Assembly (NCBI RefSeq): GCF_001426545.1
Contig: NZ_LMEZ01000007.1
Location: 380,478 to 444,477, forward strand
Direction of reading: 5' to 3'
Length of the DNA stretch: 64,000 bases
Source: Mycobacterium sp. Root135
GTDB lineage: Bacteria; Actinomycetota; Actinomycetes; Mycobacteriales; Mycobacteriaceae
A program made the translations under genes and the position numbers. Positions 58,994-64,000 of the stretch are shown one piece after another. Each line of letters opens with the position of its first letter. Within the stretch, counting starts at the first letter, position 1. The notes below the pieces were generated by a model, which was not told the DNA's origin, searched no databases, and saw only the letters and a program-made list of their open reading frames with translations.

Positions 58994-59548
58994 TCAGCCG
59001 AGCCGGTAGGCATCACGGGAGATCTCGAAGCGATGTCCGGAGGTGCTGTCGGCACACGTGATCCCCACCTGTTCGCTGGAGCAGGTGATCGTGCCGATCG
59101 ACCACGTGGACCCGTAGCCGAGGGGCTCCTGCGCGGCGGGCAGCTCTTGGGCGTAGCACGCGAAGGCGGCGTCGCCGCCCTCCTCGAGCTGGAGCCGCGA
59201 GCCCCAGTTCAGCTGGCACTGCGCGTCGCGGGGCGGTGCCTCCCACCCGTGTTCGACCGCCTCGCACGCCGCGCGCGTCTCCCCGTCGTGAGAGAACATG
59301 GCGCACAGTATGTTTCCCGACGGGGATCGAAAGGAGCCGGGGCCGGACTCATGCGCGACCGGCGCCGACGACGCCGGAGCCGAGGTGCTTCCCGATGCGG
59401 AGGGAGTCGTCGTTACGGTGACCGTCGACGACGGAGACTGCGCGGGCGGGTCCTCCGGCGTCGAACACCCGACGAGGGCCACCGCCGCCACCGCCGCCCA
59501 TACCCAGGTCGCGCGACGAAGGACGGCTGTCACGCCGGTGTCTGCCAT
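58994..59548 (-). CDS. Putative lipoprotein of unknown function
   Basis: A 184-residue exported protein. The N-terminal hydrophobic stretch WVWAAVAAVALVG-Cys is a lipobox (Cys28). A Thr/Ser/Pro-rich linker of about 35 residues follows, then a small domain with Cys pairs (ILCAMF, RAACEAVEHGW, DAQCQLNW, FACYAQ, ITCSS, GITCADS) that probably forms disulfides outside the membrane. The domain resembles others attached to mycobacterial lipoproteins (SGNILCAM-type). Function unknown. It is convergent with the NlpC/P60 gene. Confidence 0.82.
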   Translation of the reverse strand: MADTGVTAVLRRATWVWAAVAAVALVGCSTPEDPPAQSPSSTVTVTTTPSASGSTSAPASSAPVAHESGPGSFRSPSGNILCAMFSHDGETRAACEAVEHGWEAPPRDAQCQLNWGSRLQLEEGGDAAFACYAQELPAAQEPLGYGSTWSIGTITCSSEQVGITCADSTSGHRFEISRDAYRLG

Positions 59549-59573
59549 GGCGAACAGAATGCCGCACTGCGAC

Positions 59574-60644
59574 TCAGATCACGCGCGGATCGATCAAAGT
59601 GACGCCAACCGGGGCCGCGGCGTCCAACGTCGGCAGCAGGTGGGCGCCTTCGGTCAGCCCGACCACCCGCTCGACGAGGTCCTGCGGGCGCAACGTCCCC
59701 GCCTCGACCAGACGCAACATGTCGGGATAGTCCACGCTCGCCATCCCGTGGCTGCCGAGAACGTCTAGCTCCCAACCGATTACGCGATCCATCGGTACCG
59801 CGGGGTGTCCGCCGACGGCAGGCAGCAGCCCGACCTGAACGTGTCGGCCGCGACGCCGCAGACTGTGGATGGCGTCGGCGCACGTGCTCTCGGACCCGAC
59901 CGCGTCGACCGCGACGTGACTGCCACCTCCCGTGAGGTCGTGGACCTCGGCGGCGACGTCCATTCCCCCGTCGCTTCGCTCGCCCCCACCCCCACCAGCC
60001 AGCACCGTGTGCGCCGCGCCAAGCCCGCGCGCCAACTCCAATGCCGCCGGGGTGCGGTCGACGGCGACCACCTTGGCTCCTGCCGCGACGGCGATCTGCA
60101 CCGCACTGAGGCCGACGCCACCCACCCCGACGACGGTCACCCACTCCCCGCTGCGCAGACCCGCCCGCGCGTGCAGCGCCCGGTACGCGGTCGCGAAGCG
60201 ACAGCCGAGCGCCGCCGCGGCCGAGTCCTCCACCAGATCGGTGACGGCGACCAGATTGGTGTCGGCGGCGTGCAGGGCGACGCGTTCGGCGAAGGACCCC
60301 CAGTGGGTGAACCCGGGCTGGGTCTGCGCGGGACACACCTGTGCCTGTCCGGCATGACACCACTCGCAGACGCCGCATCCGCAGACGAAGGGCGTCGTGA
60401 CGCGATCCCCGACGGACCACCGCCGGACGTCGGTACCCACCTCGACGACGACGCCGACGAGTTCGTGACCGGGCACGTGCGGCAGTGCCACCCCGTCGTC
60501 GTGGCCGGCCCAGGCGTGCCAGTCACTGCGACACAGGCCCGTGGCGTGCACCTCCACCACGACACCGCCCGGCGACGGAACCGGGTCGGGCACCGATCGG
60601 ACGTCGACGGAACCGCCAAACCGTTCGAAGACGACTGCGCGCAT
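59574..60644 (-). CDS. Zinc-dependent alcohol dehydrogenase
   Basis: Medium-chain dehydrogenase of 356 residues with all zinc sites. Catalytic zinc: Cys in GLCRSDWHAW and GHE (VPGHELVGVV). The structural zinc lobe has four cysteines (VCGCGVCEWCHAGQAQVC). The NAD motif is VVGVGGVGLSAVQIA. It resembles AdhP/AdhC-like enzymes oxidising short or medium alcohols. It lies 25 bp downstream of the lipoprotein start and is divergent from the Rv3311-like gene. Confidence 0.9.
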   Translation of the reverse strand: MRAVVFERFGGSVDVRSVPDPVPSPGGVVVEVHATGLCRSDWHAWAGHDDGVALPHVPGHELVGVVVEVGTDVRRWSVGDRVTTPFVCGCGVCEWCHAGQAQVCPAQTQPGFTHWGSFAERVALHAADTNLVAVTDLVEDSAAAALGCRFATAYRALHARAGLRSGEWVTVVGVGGVGLSAVQIAVAAGAKVVAVDRTPAALELARGLGAAHTVLAGGGGGERSDGGMDVAAEVHDLTGGGSHVAVDAVGSESTCADAIHSLRRRGRHVQVGLLPAVGGHPAVPMDRVIGWELDVLGSHGMASVDYPDMLRLVEAGTLRPQDLVERVVGLTEGAHLLPTLDAAAPVGVTLIDPRVI

Positions 60645-60754
60645 GACGCCATCGTCCCCCGGGCGGGTGGCACCCGACTCTCCTGGTACCCGGCCGACGT
60701 CGCGCGCACCGGGTGTCGGCAACTCCGCCGGGCACCGTCGTTAGGCTGTGCCGC

Positions 60755-62023
60755 ATGGCTGCTGACATCGTGCCGGTGAGGCTCGGTCTGACCAAGGGCG
60801 ATCTGTACACACTGTGGGCTCCGTCGTGGCGTGACGCCGACGACGAGTGGCAGGCGTTCCTCGGCAAGGACGACGACCTCTACGGCTTCGAATCGGTGGC
60901 CGACCTGGCGGCATTCGTCAGGACCAGCACCGACAACGATCTCACCGATCACCCCGCGTACCCGGAGCTGAAGGAATCCTCGGCGCACCGGTTCGATCCG
61001 GCCGAGGACCGTCGGCACGATCTGATCGGCGTACCCGAGGTGGCCGCCGACAAGCCGTCCGAGGAATCGGTGGAGACGCTGCTCGGCGCGCTTGCCGTGG
61101 TGCAGGCCATCGGCTCGGTCTGCGATCTGCCGGTGGTGTCGAAGTTCTTCAACGGCAACCCCGTCCTGGGTTCCCTCGGTGGCGGACTCGAAGCGTTCGA
61201 AGGACGCGCCGGTCGTAAGCGCTGGGCCGAGGTCGAGGCCGTGATCGCCAGGGGCTGGGACGGAGTGGTCGACGCGATCGACGAGATCGTCAGCATCCCC
61301 GAGGTCGACTCCGCGGCATCCGAGAAGGCCGCCGCGGAGCTGGCCGAGCCGGCGCCGGAGATCGAGGAGGTCGAGGACGCCGACGACGCCGTGATCGAGG
61401 GCGACGTCGACGCCGACGACGACGACGAAGAGGCCGTCCTGGCCGCGCAGGCCACCCAGCAGGTGCTCGGCAGCGACGAGGACTTCTGGGCGCACGTCGG
61501 GATCGACCCCATCCGCCTGCTCACCCGCGGCGGCACGTTCTACACCCTGCGCTGCTACCTGGACGACCAGCCGATCTTCCTCGGCCGCAACGGCCGGATC
61601 AGCGTCTTCGGGTCGGAACGCGCACTGGCGCGCTACCTCGCCGACGAGCACGAGAGCGACCTCTCGGACCTCGCCACCTTCGACGACATCAAGACCGCCG
61701 CCACCGACGGCTCGCTGCAGATCCGGGTCACCGACGACAACGTGTACGTCTTGCGGACCCTCACCGACGACATCGCCGACGGCCCCGAGGCCGTGGACGC
61801 CGACCAGCTCGAGCTCGCGGTCGAGTTGATTCGCGACGTCGGTGACTACGCCGAGGACGGCACCGTGGAGGAAGCCCTGGACACCGATGAGCCGTTCGGA
61901 CGGTTCGTCGCGCACGTCCTGACCCCCGACACGGTCGCCAAGCCGCCCGCGCCGTACGCCACGGCCGTCGCGCAGTGGGAGAAGGTCGAGAACTTCGTGG
62001 AGTCTCGCCTACGCGAGGAGTGA
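60755..62023 (+). CDS. Conserved mycobacterial protein (Rv3311-like)
   Basis: A 422-residue acidic cytoplasmic protein; I recognise it only as similar in size and place to Rv3311. It seems to contain two copies of a domain: near residue 10 (LTKGDLYTLWAPSW...FLGKDDDLYGFESVADLAAFV) and near 265 (LTRGGTFYTLRCYL...FLGRNGRISVFGSERALARYL). A Glu/Asp-rich linker at about 200-230 joins them. TAGGCT (60742-60747) precedes ATG 60755 by 7 bases, so it is probably leaderless. Function unknown. Confidence 0.8.
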   Translation: MAADIVPVRLGLTKGDLYTLWAPSWRDADDEWQAFLGKDDDLYGFESVADLAAFVRTSTDNDLTDHPAYPELKESSAHRFDPAEDRRHDLIGVPEVAADKPSEESVETLLGALAVVQAIGSVCDLPVVSKFFNGNPVLGSLGGGLEAFEGRAGRKRWAEVEAVIARGWDGVVDAIDEIVSIPEVDSAASEKAAAELAEPAPEIEEVEDADDAVIEGDVDADDDDEEAVLAAQATQQVLGSDEDFWAHVGIDPIRLLTRGGTFYTLRCYLDDQPIFLGRNGRISVFGSERALARYLADEHESDLSDLATFDDIKTAATDGSLQIRVTDDNVYVLRTLTDDIADGPEAVDADQLELAVELIRDVGDYAEDGTVEEALDTDEPFGRFVAHVLTPDTVAKPPAPYATAVAQWEKVENFVESRLREE

Positions 62024-62030
62024 GCGGACG

Positions 62031-62900
62031 CTAGAAGTCGGCGGGATCCGGCCGCTGCACCGAGCGTGGTGTCAGGCCGAGCCCGCGGACGTGTTCGGCG
62101 ATCGCCCCGAGGTGCGTCACCCAGACGTCGTCGAGCGAGCACACGTAGGAGACGAGGTTCTCCAACGCCGCCGCCCGCGACGGTCGTCCCGTGAGAAACG
62201 GGTGGTTGGTCAACACGAAGCACCCGCGCTCGGCGCGCATCGCGTCGAACTCCAGGCGCCACATCTCGCCGACCTTGGCGGGGCTCTCGATGAGGCCGGT
62301 TCCGGAGAAGTCCGGGATGAAGCAGTACTGCTCCCAGTCGTCGAGAGCCCACTGAATCGGGATCTCGACCAACGAGCTCGCTCCGACGGCCAACTCGTAG
62401 GGATGGTCGGCGTCCATCAACGAGCTGTCGTAGAGAAAACCCCTGTCCGACAGCAACTGTGGAGAGTGCCAGTTGAGCTCCCACATGGGCGCCCGGTAGC
62501 CGACGGGCCTGAGCCCCGTCACCTTCTCCAACGCGTCGATGCCGCGGTCGAGGATCGCGGCCTCCTCCTCGGCAGACAGTCCCGCCATCGGCTCGTGCAG
62601 GTACCCGTGATGGGCGATCTCGTGACCCCCGTCGACGATGCTGCGGACGACGTCCGGGTAGCGCACCGCGGTATACCCGGGCACGAAGAAGGTCGACGTG
62701 ATCTGGTGGCTGGCGAGGATCTTGAGGATCCGCGGAACGCCGACCAGCGGTCCGTAGGCCTGATGGCTGATGGCCGACATCCGGTTGGCGTTGCCGTGGT
62801 CGACGGCCAGCATCGCCGACTCCGCGTCCACGTCGAAGCTGAACGACGCCGCACACCGGGCGGCATCCGGCCATGGCACCGGGGCGGCGGGCAAGGTCAT
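62031..62900 (-). CDS. Polysaccharide deacetylase-family protein
   Basis: NodB-homology carbohydrate esterase-like protein of 289 residues. Metal and catalytic motifs: FSFDVDAES (catalytic Asp), GGHEIAHHGYLHEPM (His pair) and YRAPMWE (Arg/Pro motif). No signal peptide is present, so it acts in the cytoplasm, like PuuE-type allantoinase relatives rather than wall deacetylases. ATG 62900 overlaps the ureohydrolase stop (ATGA), suggesting joint action on a nitrogenous amide or guanidino compound. Confidence 0.87.
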   Translation of the reverse strand: MTLPAAPVPWPDAARCAASFSFDVDAESAMLAVDHGNANRMSAISHQAYGPLVGVPRILKILASHQITSTFFVPGYTAVRYPDVVRSIVDGGHEIAHHGYLHEPMAGLSAEEEAAILDRGIDALEKVTGLRPVGYRAPMWELNWHSPQLLSDRGFLYDSSLMDADHPYELAVGASSLVEIPIQWALDDWEQYCFIPDFSGTGLIESPAKVGEMWRLEFDAMRAERGCFVLTNHPFLTGRPSRAAALENLVSYVCSLDDVWVTHLGAIAEHVRGLGLTPRSVQRPDPADF

Positions 62901-63859
62901 GATGCCCGGGCCTTCTTGGCGAGTAGCGAGATCAGCTCGTAGGCGACGTTGGCCGCGGCGACCCCGGTGATCTCGGCGTGGTCGTAGGCCGGTGACACCT
63001 CCACGATGTCGGCGCCGACCAGGTCGGCGCCGTCCAGTCCCCGGATGATCGCCAAGAGTTCGCGACTGGTCATGCCTCCAGCCTCCGGCGTCCCCGTCGC
63101 GGGGGCGTGGGCGGGGTCGAGTACGTCGATGTCGATCGAGACGTAGAGCGGCCGGTCGCCGATGGCGTCGCGCAGTTGCCCGACGACGTCGTCGGTGGAC
63201 CGTCCCTCGAACTCCGCGCAGTGCACCACGGTGAACCCGAAGCCGGCATCCTCGACGAGGTCGCTTGGGGCGTAGAGAGATCCGCGGATGCCGACGTGAG
63301 CGCTGTGCCCTGGCATGAAGAGACCTTCCTCGGCGGCCCGCCGGAACGGCGTCCCGTGCGTCACCGGTGCGTCGAAGTAGGTGTCCCACGTGTCGAGATG
63401 GGCGTCGAAGTGCAACAGTGCGACGGGACCGTACCGGCGATGGTGGGCGCGCAACAGCGGGTAGGCGATGGTGTGGTCACCGCCGAGGGTGATCAGCCGA
63501 GCTCCCGACTGGATGAGTTCGTCTGCGGCAGATTCGATCTCGCGTACCGCGGCGGCGATGTCGAACGGGTTGGCCGCGACGTCTCCGGCGTCGACCACTT
63601 GCTGACCCGCGAACGGGGACACGTCGAGCTGCGGGTTGTACGGCCGCAGCAGCCGGGACGCCTGCCGGATGTGCGAGGGCCCGAACCGTGCGCCGGGCCG
63701 GTACGTCACGCCGGAGTCGAACGGTATGCCGAGGACGGCCACGTCACACCGGGACACGTCCTCTCGGCGCGGAAGCCGGGCGAAGGTCGTCAGCCCGGCG
63801 TACCGCGGAATGGCCTGGCCGTCCGCCTGGCCCTTGACGTCGTCGTTCATACCCGGCAC
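62897..63859 (-). CDS. Agmatinase/ureohydrolase-family protein
   Basis: Binuclear-Mn ureohydrolase of 320 residues. Metal ligands: LGGDHTIAYP, HFDAHLDTW and SIDIDVLDPAHAP. The family hydrolyses agmatine, guanidinobutyrate, guanidinopropionate or similar to an amine plus urea; the exact substrate is open. GTG 63859 has GGAGG about 9 bases upstream. ATG 63850, overlapping the preceding SDR stop as ATGA, is the alternative. It is the middle gene of an SDR/ureohydrolase/deacetylase operon. Confidence 0.9.
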   Translation of the reverse strand: MPGMNDDVKGQADGQAIPRYAGLTTFARLPRREDVSRCDVAVLGIPFDSGVTYRPGARFGPSHIRQASRLLRPYNPQLDVSPFAGQQVVDAGDVAANPFDIAAAVREIESAADELIQSGARLITLGGDHTIAYPLLRAHHRRYGPVALLHFDAHLDTWDTYFDAPVTHGTPFRRAAEEGLFMPGHSAHVGIRGSLYAPSDLVEDAGFGFTVVHCAEFEGRSTDDVVGQLRDAIGDRPLYVSIDIDVLDPAHAPATGTPEAGGMTSRELLAIIRGLDGADLVGADIVEVSPAYDHAEITGVAAANVAYELISLLAKKARAS

Positions 63860-64000
63860 CGTGTCGATCCTCCGTTGACTTGAAGTGTTTGACCTACCAT
63901 CGCGCCAATGTCGTTGCGCGCCAACAAAGCTACGGCGCTCGCGATTTCCTCGGGCCTACCGATGCGACCCATCGGGATGTCGATGCCGTAACGCCTGCGC
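63847..64000 (-). CDS. Short-chain dehydrogenase, C-terminal end (continues beyond window)
   Basis: The last 50 codons of an SDR, recognisable by the C-terminal family pattern MGRIGRPEEIASAVALLAR and the VGQTLQVNGGSTR ending. The stop overlaps the following ureohydrolase gene. The rest, including the cofactor and catalytic motifs, lies outside the window. Confidence 0.85.
   Translation of the reverse strand, partial: RRRYGIDIPMGRIGRPEEIASAVALLARNDIGAMVGQTLQVNGGSTRCRV

Overview
This looks like a chromosomal window from a fast-growing mycobacterium (Mycolicibacterium type). The DNA is very GC-rich and codon third positions are almost all G or C. Many starts are GTG or TTG, and neighbouring genes often overlap by 4 bases (ATGA/GTGA). 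Several gene blocks follow the order of the Mycobacterium tuberculosis Rv3296-Rv3311 region: lhr, nei, an RluA-type synthase, glpD2, lpdA, Rv3304, amiA1, amiB1, deoD, pmmB, upp and an Rv3311-like gene. Names and synteny come from memory of these families; no searches were run.

Layout. 1-2.7 kb: the start of an APC permease, an EamA transporter and a methyltransferase with a strong palindrome in front. 2.7-10.5 kb: a sugar-acid operon (kdgK, eda, manD, MHS-type transporter, Zn-dehydrogenase, fructuronate reductase) with a divergent IclR regulator. Together these can take L-gulonate or D-fructuronate through D-mannonate and KDG to pyruvate and glyceraldehyde-3-phosphate. 10.5-12 kb: a DinB/maleylpyruvate-isomerase-like protein and a Tat-exported hydrolase. 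12-15.3 kb: a vitamin B12 ABC importer (btuF, btuC, btuD) behind a cobalamin riboswitch. 15.3-20.4 kb: a TetR regulator, fprB, a second TetR, a PF10118-type hydrolase and a membrane protein.

20.5-25 kb: the Lhr helicase. 25-30.2 kb: a TetR-controlled flavin monooxygenase plus DHA2 efflux pump (a probable antibiotic-response module), a DUF2834-like protein and an SDR. 30.2-37.7 kb: a complete eight-gene Nit1C (MSMEG_0565-0572 type) nitrogen-starvation/nitrilase operon with a near-consensus GlnR box upstream. Two of its features stand out: a GNAT/AIR-synthase fusion, and a second nitrilase homologue whose catalytic Cys is Asp. 37.9-43.5 kb: nei, a desaturase with its flavin/ferredoxin reductase and TetR regulator, an enoyl-CoA hydratase and proline iminopeptidase.

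43.5-45.1 kb: a frameshifted DUF222/HNH (13E12-type) gene carrying a 99-bp tandem duplication. 45.1-57.5 kb: conserved core genes, with a MarR/AbrB transporter pair sitting between deoD and pmmB. 57.6-59 kb: a predicted type VII secretion pair, an EspC-like protein with YxxxE followed by a WxG-hairpin NlpC/P60 peptidase. 59-64 kb: a lipoprotein, a Zn-alcohol dehydrogenase, an Rv3311-like protein and a translationally coupled SDR/ureohydrolase/polysaccharide-deacetylase set running off the right edge.

Local regulation is unusually easy to read here. Most divergent regulator genes have an inverted repeat over or next to their promoter, and many genes look leaderless, with a TANNNT box 6-8 bases before the start. 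No tRNA, rRNA, CRISPR array, transposase or integrase gene was seen.
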